Of a stretch of DNA of 64,000 nucleotides, positions 1-8,870 are shown in pieces; within the stretch, counting starts at the first letter, position 1; each line of letters opens with the position of its first letter. The notes below the pieces were generated by a model. The model did no database searches and was not told where the DNA came from. It saw only the letters and a list, made by a program, of their open reading frames with translations. Made by a program: the position numbers and the translations under genes. The DNA comes from Bradyrhizobium sp. CCBAU 53421 (lineage in GTDB: Bacteria > Pseudomonadota > Alphaproteobacteria > Rhizobiales > Xanthobacteraceae): contig NZ_CP030047.1 in the NCBI RefSeq assembly GCF_015291625.1, positions 2,170,001 to 2,234,000 on the forward strand, read 5' to 3'.

Positions 1-196
1 CCGCGGTCGTCGTCATGTCGACGATCTCGGTGATCTCGGGGTGGAAGCGCTTCAGCGTGCCGCGCGGCGACTCGGTGTCGAACGCCCGGGTCTGCACGTT
101 GTTGGCACTGAAATAGTCCAGGAGCGTCCGCGAGACGGTGGTCTTGCCGACCCCGCCCTTGTCAGCGCCCACCACGATCACAACCGGCTTTGCCAT
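1..196 (-). CDS. ParA/MinD-type P-loop ATPase, N-terminal part only
   Basis: The gene runs off the left edge; only the first 65 codons are present. It opens MAKPVVIVVGADKGGVGKTT, a deviant Walker A (KGGVGKTT) of the ParA/MinD/SIMIBI ATPase class, in a cytosolic protein without signal peptide. The class uses ATP-driven dimerisation for DNA partitioning, protein positioning or plasmid functions. The fragment does not show which: it is not an obvious MipZ, and a StbB/VirC1-like role is equally possible. The start is the ATG whose complement lies at 194-196. Confidence 0.75.
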   Translation of the reverse strand, partial: MAKPVVIVVGADKGGVGKTTVSRTLLDYFSANNVQTRAFDTESPRGTLKRFHPEITEIVDMTTTA

Positions 197-353
197 GGAA
201 ATCCCTTGAAAGCGCGCTCCCGACCGCGATGGCGATCGGCAAGTCCCCACACTGCTTTGGGCGCGAACATGGCAGAAACGAGGGAGAATTCAATTCCTTA
301 AGGCGCCCACGGTCGGTTTGGTGGGGATTTCCTTAATGGACTGAGTAGCCTAG

Positions 354-424
354 GGGCATGATCCGGAAATGTGCGAAGCGGCTTTCCTCGCGACAAACGC
401 CACGTTTGCACGGAGATCATGCCC
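354..424. repeat. dispersed palindromic repeat, GCATGATC family
   Basis: Perfect 10-base inverted arms GGGCATGATC (354-363) and GATCATGCCC (415-424) flank a CCGGAAA-containing interior. Relatives occur at about 10001, 24069, 52233 and 62432. It ends 20 bases from the stop of the M48 protease gene. Confidence 0.75.
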
Positions 425-443
425 GATCAAAGAGCTGGCGCGC

Positions 444-1694
444 TCAGCGGCGGCGGCCCCACGGTCCTTGAAGCGGTCCCTGGAGCGGACCGAGCGGTCC
501 CAATGGTCCCTGTGCGGGACCGGCGCCGGGTAGCGGCGGCGGATTGTTCGGTTGTGCGGGCGGCGTGTCGCCCCATGGACCGTGAGTTGGGCCGTGGGTG
601 ACCGGCGGCGGGTCGCCTGCCGCGGACGGCTGGTCCTGCGGCCCCGCCTCATCCGGCAACGCCAGCGGTCCGGGATCGTGGCCGCCGGCATATTTCACCA
701 GCGCATCGACCCGGGACTTCACCGACGGGTGGGTGGCGAACAGGTCGGCAAAACCCTCGCGCGGATTGTCGACGCAGAGTTCCATCACCGCCGAGGTGGC
801 GTCCGGCAGCTCGCCGCGGTTCTCGATCTTGCGCAGCGCCGAGATCATCGCATCGGGGTTCTTGGTGAGCTCGACCGATCCGGCATCGGCGAGAAATTCG
901 CGCGAGCGCGACAATGCGAGCTTGACCACCTGCGACAGCAGCCAGGCCAGCATGATCAGCGCGACCGCGATGATGATCACGACGATCGCGCCGCCGCCCG
1001 AGCCCTTGCTGTCGCGGTCCGAGGAAGACCTCGATGACGAGGAGGATGACGACGACCAGCCGCCTCCGCTGCCGCCGCTCGAGTTCCACGACAGGTTCGT
1101 GAACAGGCGGAAGAACAGCTCGCCGAAGAAGCCGACCACGCCGGCGATGATCACCGCGATCACCATCAGCTGCACGTCGCCGTTCTTGATATGGGTGAGC
1201 TCATGGCCGAGCACGGCCTCGATCTCCTGGTCGTTCAGTGCTCTTAGCAGACCCGTGGTGACCGTGATGGCGTATTGCCGCGGGTTCAGCCCGGTCGCGA
1301 ACGCGTTCAACGCCGGGCTGTCCATCACCTTCAGTTTCGGCATCGGGATGCCGCGCGAGATGCAGAGGTTTTCCAGGAGATTGTAGAGCCGCGGCTGCTG
1401 TTGCCGCGTCACGCTCTCGCCGCCGGTGACGGCGTCGATCATCTTCTGGTGGAAGAAATAGGCGATCACGATCCAGGCCACCGCCGCGACCGTCGCCCAG
1501 GGCAAAGCGGAGACGAGATCGCGCGAGGCGTGCGCCAGGTAATAGTCGACCGTGCGGCCGCTATCGATCAACACCTCCGCGACCAGCGCGCCGGCATAGA
1601 CCAGCACGTAGATCAGTAGGAACAGGCCGGCGAGCAGCAGCATCGAACGAAACTTGTTCGATGCGATATGCGTGTAGAGACCATAGGCGGCCAT
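444..1694 (-). CDS. M48 family zinc metalloprotease, HtpX-like
   Basis: This is a 416-aa integral membrane protease. Two N-terminal hydrophobic segments (about residues 17-42 and 62-82) precede the catalytic helix HELTH (164-168), whose two His bind zinc. A further hydrophobic segment follows, then a Ser/Gly-rich linker, another membrane segment near 235-255, and SREFLADAGS (near 270), which supplies the third zinc ligand Glu. The C-terminus is a long Pro/Gly tail. HtpX-type enzymes degrade damaged membrane proteins under envelope stress. It lies 34 bp downstream of lemA on the same strand, a common LemA-M48 pairing, so the two are probably one operon. The Pro-rich tail is longer than in classical HtpX, so htpX is not assigned. 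Confidence 0.9.
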   Translation of the reverse strand: MAAYGLYTHIASNKFRSMLLLAGLFLLIYVLVYAGALVAEVLIDSGRTVDYYLAHASRDLVSALPWATVAAVAWIVIAYFFHQKMIDAVTGGESVTRQQQPRLYNLLENLCISRGIPMPKLKVMDSPALNAFATGLNPRQYAITVTTGLLRALNDQEIEAVLGHELTHIKNGDVQLMVIAVIIAGVVGFFGELFFRLFTNLSWNSSGGSGGGWSSSSSSSSRSSSDRDSKGSGGGAIVVIIIAVALIMLAWLLSQVVKLALSRSREFLADAGSVELTKNPDAMISALRKIENRGELPDATSAVMELCVDNPREGFADLFATHPSVKSRVDALVKYAGGHDPGPLALPDEAGPQDQPSAAGDPPPVTHGPTHGPWGDTPPAQPNNPPPLPGAGPAQGPLGPLGPLQGPLQGPWGRRR

Positions 1695-1728
1695 GACCGA
1701 GCAGCCTCTCGCCGGCGCGCGTTGCGCC

Positions 1729-2289
1729 TCAGAACTTCACGCTCGGTGCCGCCTCGACCTCCGTGCGGCTGGCGCCGAGGTCGAAGAAATCCTTGCGGGT
1801 GAAGCCGAACATGCCGGCGAATAGGGCAGCCGGCATCTGCTGGATGCCGGTGTTGTATTCCTGGACCGCGTTGTTGAAGAAGCGGCGGCTGGCGGCGATC
1901 TTGTTCTCGAGATCGGATAGCTCGGAGGCGAGCTGCTGGAAATTGGCGTTGGCCTTGAGGTCCGGATAGGCCTCCGACAGCGCGATCAGCCGGCCGAGCG
2001 CGCCGGAGAGCTGGTTCTCCGCCGCCGACACCTGGGCCGGACCCTGCGCCGAGATCGCCGAGTTGCGTGCCTTGATGACGTCGTCGAGCGTGCCGCGCTC
2101 ATGCGCGGCATAGCCCTTCACGGTTTCGACCAGGTTCGGGATCAGGTCGTGGCGCTGCTTGAGTTGCACATCGATGTCGGCAAAGGCCTGGCTGACCCGC
2201 TGGCCAAGCGCGACGAGGCGGTTGTAGGCGCCGAACGCAAACAGCACGAGAAGCACGATGACGCCGATAACGATCCAGCTGGTCGACAT
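1729..2289 (-). CDS. lemA: LemA family protein
   Basis: 186 aa. One N-terminal membrane anchor (WIVIGVIVLLVLFAFGAYN) is followed by the helical LemA domain, with the typical RVSQAFADIDVQLKQRHDLI and NLVETVKGYAAHE segments. It is probably membrane-anchored, with the helical domain in the periplasm. The open frame extends upstream to 2712, but that extension translates a palindromic repeat. ATG at 2289 has AGGAG about 9 bases upstream and begins exactly at the membrane anchor, so it was chosen. LemA is often paired with M48 proteases, as here; its biochemical role is poorly defined. Confidence 0.9.
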   Translation of the reverse strand: MSTSWIVIGVIVLLVLFAFGAYNRLVALGQRVSQAFADIDVQLKQRHDLIPNLVETVKGYAAHERGTLDDVIKARNSAISAQGPAQVSAAENQLSGALGRLIALSEAYPDLKANANFQQLASELSDLENKIAASRRFFNNAVQEYNTGIQQMPAALFAGMFGFTRKDFFDLGASRTEVEAAPSVKF

Positions 2290-2417
2290 GACAGGGCAGC
2301 TCCTGATGGACGAAACGGCGGCACCGTAACCCAAGATCGGGGCGCAGGGCAGCCCGCCGCGGAAAGGTGGGCATTGTCTTGGTCGGAAGAGCACCGGGAT
2401 TGGTTCAATTATGCTGA

Positions 2418-2536
2418 GTCGTCCCGGCGAAGGCCGGGACCCATAACCACCAATCTTGATGATGAAGCAAAGCCGACGCCGCTTGTGCCCCTTCCGCGGG
2501 CCGCGGCGTATCGGTCCCGGCCTTCGCCGGGACGAC
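2418..2536. repeat. palindromic repeat, GTCGTCCCGGCGAAGG family
   Basis: The arms GTCGTCCCGGCGAAGGCCGG and its reverse complement flank about 70 bases. The same family occurs at 12788-12910. It fills the gap between lemA and the Rsm22-like gene. Confidence 0.8.
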
Positions 2537-2548
2537 GCAAGTAGATGG

Positions 2549-3514
2549 CTAAACCGCATCGCCCCAGCGCCAGCGCCGCGCGCTGGCGTAATCGGCCTTG
2601 GCACGGCGGGGCACCCTGGCGACGACGACGCCCTCGGGCGTGCACAGCTTTGCCGCAACCTCGACCTTGCCGACATCCGGCTGCGCCAGCACGCGCGACC
2701 GCCTGTTCTCAACGCGCGCGCGGCTCAGCGCGACATAGGCGAAGCGCTCGTCCTCGAACGGAGCGTCGGCGCCCTTGACCTGCTTGTGCGCGCGCGAGCG
2801 TTGCAAGCGCTGCGAGAAATGGCACCAATCGGGCGCGACCAGCGGGCAGCCGCCGTCATGTGGGCAGGGGGCTGTGACATTCGCGCCGGCGGCGATCAAT
2901 CGTGCGCGCAATGCGATGATCCGCGCATAGCCCGCGGGCGTGCCGGGTTCGACGACCAGCAGCGTGTCGGTGGTTTTTGACCACAGCGCATCGGCCAGTG
3001 CCGTGCGCTCGGCGTCGCCGAGCTCGCCGATCATGTAGCTGGCGATCACGAGATCGGCCGGGTCGGCTTTGTCCAGCAAGGCGCGGGCCTGGCCGAGTTG
3101 ATAGCTGGTGCCGTGCAGGCGGATGCTGCCGTGAAACAGCCCCTCGGCCAGCGTCCGCAATGCGCCATTGGCGTCGAGCAGGGTGAAGCCCTTGAGCGAA
3201 GTGAACGCCTCCGCGGCCGCCCAGGTCGCGGTCCCCGGACCGGCGCCGACATCGAGCAGGCTCGCCGGCGCGAAGTTTGGCCTGATCTCGGTGAGTGCAT
3301 TGAGGCTCGCCACCACGGCAGCGTACGTCGCCGGCATCCGCGCCAGCGCGTAGGCCAGCGCATCGGTCTCGGTCCGGATCGTCCCGGAGCCGCCGCCCTC
3401 CCGATAGGTCTGCGAGATCACCGCAGCGCGGCCCGCGGCGTCGCTGCGCGATAGGCCTTCGAGCCGGACGTTGAGGGCTGCGCGCAGTTCGGCGGGAAGA
3501 TCAGGAGAGGTCAT
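2549..3514 (-). CDS. small ribosomal subunit Rsm22-like methyltransferase
   Basis: 321 aa with a Rossmann SAM-binding core: LLDVGAGPGTATWAA is motif I, followed by LLDANGALRTLA and DLVIASYMIGEL. The order and C-terminal CPHDGGCPL cysteine cluster match the bacterial Rsm22 family, related to mitochondrial small-subunit assembly factors. Bacterial members are predicted to act on rRNA or the ribosome; the substrate is not shown by sequence. It is transcribed alone, between repeat-filled gaps on both sides. No strong Shine-Dalgarno is visible at the ATG. Confidence 0.85.
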   Translation of the reverse strand: MTSPDLPAELRAALNVRLEGLSRSDAAGRAAVISQTYREGGGSGTIRTETDALAYALARMPATYAAVVASLNALTEIRPNFAPASLLDVGAGPGTATWAAAEAFTSLKGFTLLDANGALRTLAEGLFHGSIRLHGTSYQLGQARALLDKADPADLVIASYMIGELGDAERTALADALWSKTTDTLLVVEPGTPAGYARIIALRARLIAAGANVTAPCPHDGGCPLVAPDWCHFSQRLQRSRAHKQVKGADAPFEDERFAYVALSRARVENRRSRVLAQPDVGKVEVAAKLCTPEGVVVARVPRRAKADYASARRWRWGDAV

Positions 3515-3530
3515 GTGACGGACTATCCCA

Positions 3531-3615
3531 CGTCATTGCGAGCGGAGCGAAGCAATCCATCGCGCCGGGTGCTGAGGCATGGATTGCTTCGTCGCTATCG
3601 CTCCTCGCAATGACG
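3531..3615. repeat. palindromic repeat, CGTCATTGCGAGCGGAGCG family
   Basis: CGTCATTGCGAGCGGAGCGA on the left pairs with an imperfect complement ending CTCCTCGCAATGACG on the right, with CAATCCAT/ATGGATTG inside. It lies between the Rsm22-like start and the smc stop. Confidence 0.75.
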
Positions 3616-3659
3616 AGACCAAGAGGCCTCGCATCGGCCCGAGGTGTTCCGACGTCGGC

Positions 3660-6600
3660 CTACGCCACGTTCTGGTCGAGGATATCGACCGCGCCCTGCA
3701 GGTCGACCGACACCAGCTGCGACACGCCGCGCTCGGCCATCGTGACGCCGAACAGCCGGTTCATCCGCGCCATCGTGATCGGATTGTGCGTGATGATGAT
3801 GAAGCGGGTCTCGGTCGAGCCGGTCATCTCGTTCAGCAGGGTGCAGAACCGCTCGACGTTGTGGTCGTCGAGCGGCGCGTCGACTTCGTCCAGCACGCAG
3901 ATCGGCGACGGGTTGGTGAGGAACACCGCGAAGATCAGCGCCAGCGCCGTCAGCGCCTGCTCACCGCCTGACAGCAGCGACAGCGTCTGCGGCTTCTTGC
4001 CGGGCGGCTTGGCGATGATCTCGAGGCCGGCCTCGAGCGGATCGTCACTCTCGATCAGATGCAGCGCCGCTTCGCCGCCGCCGAACAGCTCGGTGAACAG
4101 CCGCTTGAAGTGGTTGTTGACGGTCTCGAACGAGGTCAAGAGGCGCTCGCGCGCTTCGCGGTTGAGGCTCTGGATGCCCTGGCGCAGCCGCTTGATCGCC
4201 TCGACGAGGTCGTCGCGTTCGGTGGTCAGCGCAGTGTGCTGGGTCTCGACTTCCTTGAGTTCTTCCTCGGCGCGCAGGTTGACGGCACCCAGCCGCTCGC
4301 GGTCGCGCCGCAGCTTCTCGAGTTCCTCCTCGACCTGCGTGACCGGCGGCAGCTCCTGGCCCGGCTCGATCTCGGCGAGGCCCACGACCGCGCTCGGCTC
4401 GACCTCGAGCATGTCGTGGATTTCGCGCTCGATATCGGCGAGACGGCGGCGGGTGCCTTCCATGCGCTCCTCGGCGCGCGCGGTTGCCTCACGGGAATAG
4501 GAGAGGGCTTCGAGCGTAGCCTTGGCGACGCGGTCGGTTTCGGCCATCGCGGCTTCGGCGGTCGCCAGCGCGTCGGCGGCGATGCGGCGATCGCCCTCGG
4601 CGTGCTCGATCTCCGTGATCAGCGCGCTGCGCTTCTCGGCGAACACCTCCGGCGCGTTGGCGAGTTCCTCGCGCTCGGCCGACACTTCGGCGATGCGGGC
4701 CTCGACGGTCTCGACCTGGGACGCGGCGCTGGTCTTGCGGTTCTGCCATTCATTGCGCTCGGCAACGATCGCCTGGACGCGGCGGTCGGCGAGTTCGGCT
4801 TCGCGGGCCAGCGCCTGCGCTTCGGCGCGGACCTGCGCTGCGGCACGGCGCTGATTGTCGATCTCGGCGCGAACCGCCGCAAGCTGGGCTTCGGTCTCGA
4901 CACCAGGCGGCAGTTCGGACAGCGCGGCAACTGCGCTCTCATGCGCGGCTTCAGCCTCGGCGCGGTCGGCGGCGACGCGGCTGTGCGCTTCGGTCAGCGC
5001 CGATTTGCGCGCGGAGTGGCGGTTGATCTCGCGTTCGGTCGCGGCATGGCACTCACGCGCGGCGTCGGTCTCGCGGCGGGCGGCGCGCACGGCTTCGCGC
5101 GAAGCACCCTCGGCGGCGGATGCCGAGCGCAGTTCTTCCTCAGCCGTCTCCAGCGCCTGGCGCTTGGCGGCGGCATCGATACGGGCCTGTTCCAGCTCAT
5201 GCTCGATATCGACCAGGCGGGCGCGCTCGGCGAGGCGGCGGGCGGCGCCGGTCGGCGCATGCGCGTCGGCGACAAAGCCGTCCCAGCGCCAGACGTCGCC
5301 TTCGAGCGACACCAGCCGCTGGCCGGTCTTCAGCTGCGACACCAGCTCAGCGCCGCGCTCCTTGGCCACCACGCCGATCTGGGCCAGACGACGGGCCAGT
5401 TCCGGCGGCGCCTGGACATGATCGGCCAGCCGTTCGACGCCATCGGGCAGCGACGGATCATCAGCGGCTTCGCCGACATTGGTCCAGCGCATCGGCGCCG
5501 ACGAATCCACCGGCGCGTCGAGATCGTCGCCGAGCACGGCGCCGATCGCCTTCTCATAGCCCTTGGCGACCGTGATGCCGTCGATGATCGGTGGCCACAG
5601 ATTCTTGGTCTCGCTGGTGACGAGCTTGGAGATGGTGCGGGCTTCGGTCTCGAGCCGCTGCACGCGCTTCTCCGCTTCGACGAGCGGATTGCGGGAGGCT
5701 TCCAGCGTCTGCCGCGCGGCGGCGTGATGCGCCTCGCTTTCCTGCACCGCGGCCTCGGATTCGGCGAGCGTCTGCTGCGCCATCTCCATGGCGGCGGCGA
5801 GCGCGTCGATGTCGCCGAGATTGCCGGTCTCCTGCGCGAGCCTGGTTTCCTCGGCCTGGACGCTGGCGATCTCCTGATCGAGCCGCGCCAGCCGGTCGCG
5901 ATGCGTGCGCACGCCGGCTTCGAGCTGGTTGCGCTTGGCGGTGAGGTCGGCGAGCTGGGTGGTGAGTTCGGAGAACTGGCGCTCGGTCGCGGCCAGGATC
6001 TCCTCGGCCTCGGAGACGCGCTCGTCGACGCCGGAGCGCTTCTCGACCCGCGACTTGATCTCTTCCTTCAGCTCGGCGTCTTCGGTGTCGAGCCGCTGCA
6101 GCGCGATGTCGGCATCCGAGGTCTGCTGCTGCTCGCGCGCGATGTCCTGGGCGAACTGGGTGAGGCGGCGATCGAGCTCGCCGACGCGCTCCTTGGCACG
6201 CTGTTCCTCGCGGTCGAGCATCTCGCGCGCATTGGTGAGGCGCTGCAGGCCGGCAGCGGCGCGGGCCTCGGCGTCGCGCAGCGCCGGCAGTTCGGTGGCG
6301 CGGATCGCCTGGATGCGCGCGGCTTCCGCTTGATGCTGGGTGCGCTCCGCCATCTCGCGCACGGCGAGGTCATGGGTGTGCGCGGCGTCGTTGACGTCGG
6401 CATTGGCCCCGATCCAGCGCAGGTGGAACAGCATGGCTTCGGACTTGCGCACCTTGGCCGCAACCTCGCGGTAGCGGATCGCCTGGCGCGCCTGCTTCTT
6501 CAGGCCTTCCATCTGGCCGGTGAGCTGGCCGATCACGTCCTCGACGCGGGTGAGGTTGGTTTCGGCCGCCTTGAGCCGCAGTTCCGCCTCGTGACGGCGG

Positions 6601-7124
6601 GCATGCAGGCCGGCGACGCCGGCGGCGTCTTCCAGTACGCGGCGGCGCTGCTCGGGCTTGGCTTGGATGATTTCGCCGATCTTGCCCTGGTGGACGAGGG
6701 CCGGCGAGCGCGCGCCGGTGGCGGCGTCGGCGAACAGGATCTGCACGTCGCGGGCGCGTACATCGCGGCCGTTGATGCGGTAGACCGAGCCGGCCTCGCG
6801 CTCGATGCGGCGGGAGATTTCGAGGATCTGGCTGTCGTTGACAGCGGCCGGTGCGGAGCGATCGGAATTGTCGATCGTCATCACCACTTCGGCGTGGTTG
6901 CGCGCCGGGCGGTTGCCGGAACCGGCGAAGATCACCGCATCCATGTCGGCGGCGCGCAGCGACTTGTGCGAGGTCTCGCCCATCGCCCAGCGCAGCGCTT
7001 CGACGAGATTGGATTTGCCGCAGCCGTTCGGTCCGACGACGCCGGTCAGGCCCGGCTCGATCATGAAATCGGTGGGTTCAACGAACGACTTGAAACCGTG
7101 CAGGCGGAGGCGCGTGAGCTTCAT
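3660..7124 (-). CDS. smc: chromosome segregation protein SMC
   Basis: 1154 aa, normal length for bacterial SMC. The N-terminal ATPase half has Walker A GPNGCGKSN (about residues 33-41). Long heptad-rich coiled coils follow (about 170-500 and 650-930) either side of a hinge near 510-640. The C-terminal half has the ABC signature LLSGGEQALTALA and Walker B ICVLDEVDAPLDD. SMC dimers form the condensin ring that organises and segregates the chromosome. The frame begins GTG-TAC-ATG; the ATG at 7124 starts the conserved MKLTRLRLHGFKSF and was chosen over GTG at 7130. Downstream partner of the dsbA-like and DUF721 genes on the same strand, with a 340-bp gap upstream. Confidence 0.97.
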   Translation of the reverse strand: MKLTRLRLHGFKSFVEPTDFMIEPGLTGVVGPNGCGKSNLVEALRWAMGETSHKSLRAADMDAVIFAGSGNRPARNHAEVVMTIDNSDRSAPAAVNDSQILEISRRIEREAGSVYRINGRDVRARDVQILFADAATGARSPALVHQGKIGEIIQAKPEQRRRVLEDAAGVAGLHARRHEAELRLKAAETNLTRVEDVIGQLTGQMEGLKKQARQAIRYREVAAKVRKSEAMLFHLRWIGANADVNDAAHTHDLAVREMAERTQHQAEAARIQAIRATELPALRDAEARAAAGLQRLTNAREMLDREEQRAKERVGELDRRLTQFAQDIAREQQQTSDADIALQRLDTEDAELKEEIKSRVEKRSGVDERVSEAEEILAATERQFSELTTQLADLTAKRNQLEAGVRTHRDRLARLDQEIASVQAEETRLAQETGNLGDIDALAAAMEMAQQTLAESEAAVQESEAHHAAARQTLEASRNPLVEAEKRVQRLETEARTISKLVTSETKNLWPPIIDGITVAKGYEKAIGAVLGDDLDAPVDSSAPMRWTNVGEAADDPSLPDGVERLADHVQAPPELARRLAQIGVVAKERGAELVSQLKTGQRLVSLEGDVWRWDGFVADAHAPTGAARRLAERARLVDIEHELEQARIDAAAKRQALETAEEELRSASAAEGASREAVRAARRETDAARECHAATEREINRHSARKSALTEAHSRVAADRAEAEAAHESAVAALSELPPGVETEAQLAAVRAEIDNQRRAAAQVRAEAQALAREAELADRRVQAIVAERNEWQNRKTSAASQVETVEARIAEVSAEREELANAPEVFAEKRSALITEIEHAEGDRRIAADALATAEAAMAETDRVAKATLEALSYSREATARAEERMEGTRRRLADIEREIHDMLEVEPSAVVGLAEIEPGQELPPVTQVEEELEKLRRDRERLGAVNLRAEEELKEVETQHTALTTERDDLVEAIKRLRQGIQSLNREARERLLTSFETVNNHFKRLFTELFGGGEAALHLIESDDPLEAGLEIIAKPPGKKPQTLSLLSGGEQALTALALIFAVFLTNPSPICVLDEVDAPLDDHNVERFCTLLNEMTGSTETRFIIITHNPITMARMNRLFGVTMAERGVSQLVSVDLQGAVDILDQNVA

Positions 7125-7470
7125 GTACACAAATCTCGTTTGGCCGGGCGCGAATCTCCCTGCCGTGACAATACCATGGAAGGCAATGTCGGTGTCTGGG
7201 GTGAATAGCTGCGTGCAGCTCTCATGAGCGGCGACAATGGCGATGCGAGTGCGTCAGGGCAACCGCTCGACCAAGCTTTTCCCAAGGGATTTACAAGGGA
7301 TTTGCAGGGCTTTTGTGGCCTCTGCATGTCCTCGAAGATTCGCATCGCGCGAATCAGGTTTTCAACAGCGAAATAATGCGACGGCCGCATGCCGTCATCG
7401 CAAGTCATCCACAATTATCGTGCCCGACCCGAATCGGGCACGACGACGTCAGATTCGCAAGGGAGCCTGA
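7125..7470. other. intergenic region between smc and the dsbA-like gene
   Basis: About 345 bases without a supported gene. It should hold the smc promoter. The only clear structure is a hairpin next to the dsbA-like stop, listed separately. Confidence 0.6.
7419..7442 (-). terminator. hairpin downstream of the dsbA-like gene
   Basis: Perfect 9-bp stem CGTGCCCGA/TCGGGCACG with a 6-base loop, 29 bases beyond the dsbA-like stop. There is no good U-run, so it may stabilise or weakly terminate the transcript. Confidence 0.5.
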
Positions 7471-8127
7471 TCAGCTCTTCAGCAGCGGATCGATGTGCTT
7501 GCTGAACTCCTCGAACGAGGTCTCGCCCTTCAGCATTTCGCCATTGACGAAGAAGGTCGGCGTCGAGTTCACCTTCAGCACCTCGTTGGCGTATTTCTGG
7601 TCGGCGGCGATCTTGTCGAGCAGCGTCTGATCCTTCAGGCAGTCCTCGACCTGCTGCTGGCTCAGGCCGGCCTGCTTGCCGATCCGCGTCAGCGTCTCGG
7701 TGGTGTTCTTGACCACCCAGTCATTCTGCTGGCGGAACAGCAGGTCGATCACGGCGAAGAATTTCGGCGCGTCGTCCTTGGCGATGCAGCGCGCCAGCAT
7801 CGAGCCGGCGGCAGCCTTGATGTCGAGCGGGAATTCGCGGAACACGTAACGGACCTTGCCCGAGTCGATGTAGGTCGACTTGATCTTCGGGAACACGGTC
7901 TCGTTGAAATTGGCGCAATGCGGGCAAGTCATCGAGGCGTATTCGATGATCGTCACCTTGGCGTCAGCCGGACCGAGCCCCATGTCCGGCAGCGACTGCG
8001 GCTTGGCGACCTCGGCGGCGGTCTGCGCGAACGCGTCCGTGATCAGCCGCAGCGGCGACAGGCCGGCGAGGGCGGCAAGCCCGGTCAGCGAAAGAGCGGT
8101 GGTGAAAGCGCGGCGCGTGATGATCAA
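7471..8127 (-). CDS. DsbA family thiol:disulfide oxidoreductase
   Basis: About 218 aa. An N-terminal export signal (RRAFTTALSLTGLAALAGL, ending near DAFA) is followed by a thioredoxin-fold domain with active-site CPHC in YASMTCPHCANF. The cis-Pro loop is VNSTPTFFVNG, and the DsbA helical insertion lies between. It should act in the periplasm on disulfides. The longest frame starts with GTG at 8154; TTG at 8127 has GGGAG seven bases upstream and gives the more compact signal peptide, so it was preferred. It lies on the same strand as smc and DUF721, a neighbourhood I recall as common in related genomes. Confidence 0.88.
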   Translation of the reverse strand: MIITRRAFTTALSLTGLAALAGLSPLRLITDAFAQTAAEVAKPQSLPDMGLGPADAKVTIIEYASMTCPHCANFNETVFPKIKSTYIDSGKVRYVFREFPLDIKAAAGSMLARCIAKDDAPKFFAVIDLLFRQQNDWVVKNTTETLTRIGKQAGLSQQQVEDCLKDQTLLDKIAADQKYANEVLKVNSTPTFFVNGEMLKGETSFEEFSKHIDPLLKS

Positions 8128-8250
8128 GGTCAGCTCCCGGATTGGCGCGTTCACGCCACAATGAAGGGGGTCCCGAAAAAGAAGCCTTCGCTAGCTTGAA
8201 ACGACCATTGTGGCAATGCCGGGGTCTCGCGGCCGTGCCTGCGAAAAGCG

Positions 8251-8730
8251 TCAATTTCGCTTGATCGAGGCGCCCAGCCGGGCCAGCGCTGCGCGCAGAT
8301 CGGCGTCCTCCACGGCCTCGAGCTTTGCCGCCTCCCGGGCCACGATTTTGGCGTCGGGCGGGCGCGGCCGGGCGGGGCGGCTGCGGCGCGACAGCGGCGC
8401 CTGCCGAATGGTCAAGCGGCCGACCGCGTGCCAGCCGAAGAAGCGGTTGACCCGCTCCAGGATGACGTCGGATGAATGCTGGATCTCCAGCGCCATCGGT
8501 CCCTCGACCCGCAGCACCAAGGTCGCCGGCTCCTGCGGCTGCCCCTCCACCGGGCGCGGCCACTGGATCTTCAGGGGTTCGCAATAGGGCGCGATCCTCT
8601 CGCCCGCGATCTCGGTCCAGCGCGTCACCAGTTCGCGCGCGGCAAATCCCTGCTTGGCATAGGCGTCCTTGAAGACGTCGTTGAGCAGGATCGACAGGGG
8701 TTTTGCGCTGATCGGACCGGGTTTGGACAT
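8251..8730 (-). CDS. DUF721 / DciA-like protein
   Basis: 159 aa. The N-terminal segment ISAKPLSILLNDVFKDAYAK and the motif RWTEIAGERIAPYCEPLKI match the DUF721 family, which includes DciA, the ancestral loader of the replicative helicase DnaB. The C-terminus is a basic RRSRPARPRPPDAK tail. It is divergent from mutY with a 140-bp gap, and 120 bp from the dsbA-like gene. The DciA role is inferred from the family. Confidence 0.82.
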   Translation of the reverse strand: MSKPGPISAKPLSILLNDVFKDAYAKQGFAARELVTRWTEIAGERIAPYCEPLKIQWPRPVEGQPQEPATLVLRVEGPMALEIQHSSDVILERVNRFFGWHAVGRLTIRQAPLSRRSRPARPRPPDAKIVAREAAKLEAVEDADLRAALARLGASIKRN

Positions 8731-8815
8731 GAAGAGCTTATAGCAGCGGTGGCGATGGTGCCGAAACCGTGTTCATCAATGTGGCCGCGCTTCAGTCCAG
8801 GATAAGAAAGGCGTG

Positions 8816-8843
8816 GATGCCCGGGCCAAGTCCGGGCATGACG
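8816..8843. repeat. short hairpin repeat in the DUF721-mutY gap
   Basis: GATGCCCGG/CCGGGCATG palindrome between two divergent genes. A related hairpin lies at 30717-30740. Confidence 0.55.
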
Positions 8844-8870
8844 TCGCGGGATGTGCCTTAAGATAGGTCC

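Noticed and set aside
2418..2536. Read as a riboswitch or structured RNA
   Set aside because: The palindrome is one of a dispersed family also found at 12788 with no linked gene class.
4059..7208. 1049-codon open frame opposite smc
   Set aside because: It is the low-stop antisense of a strongly conserved gene in GC-rich DNA; its product is Arg/Gly/Leu-rich with no domain.
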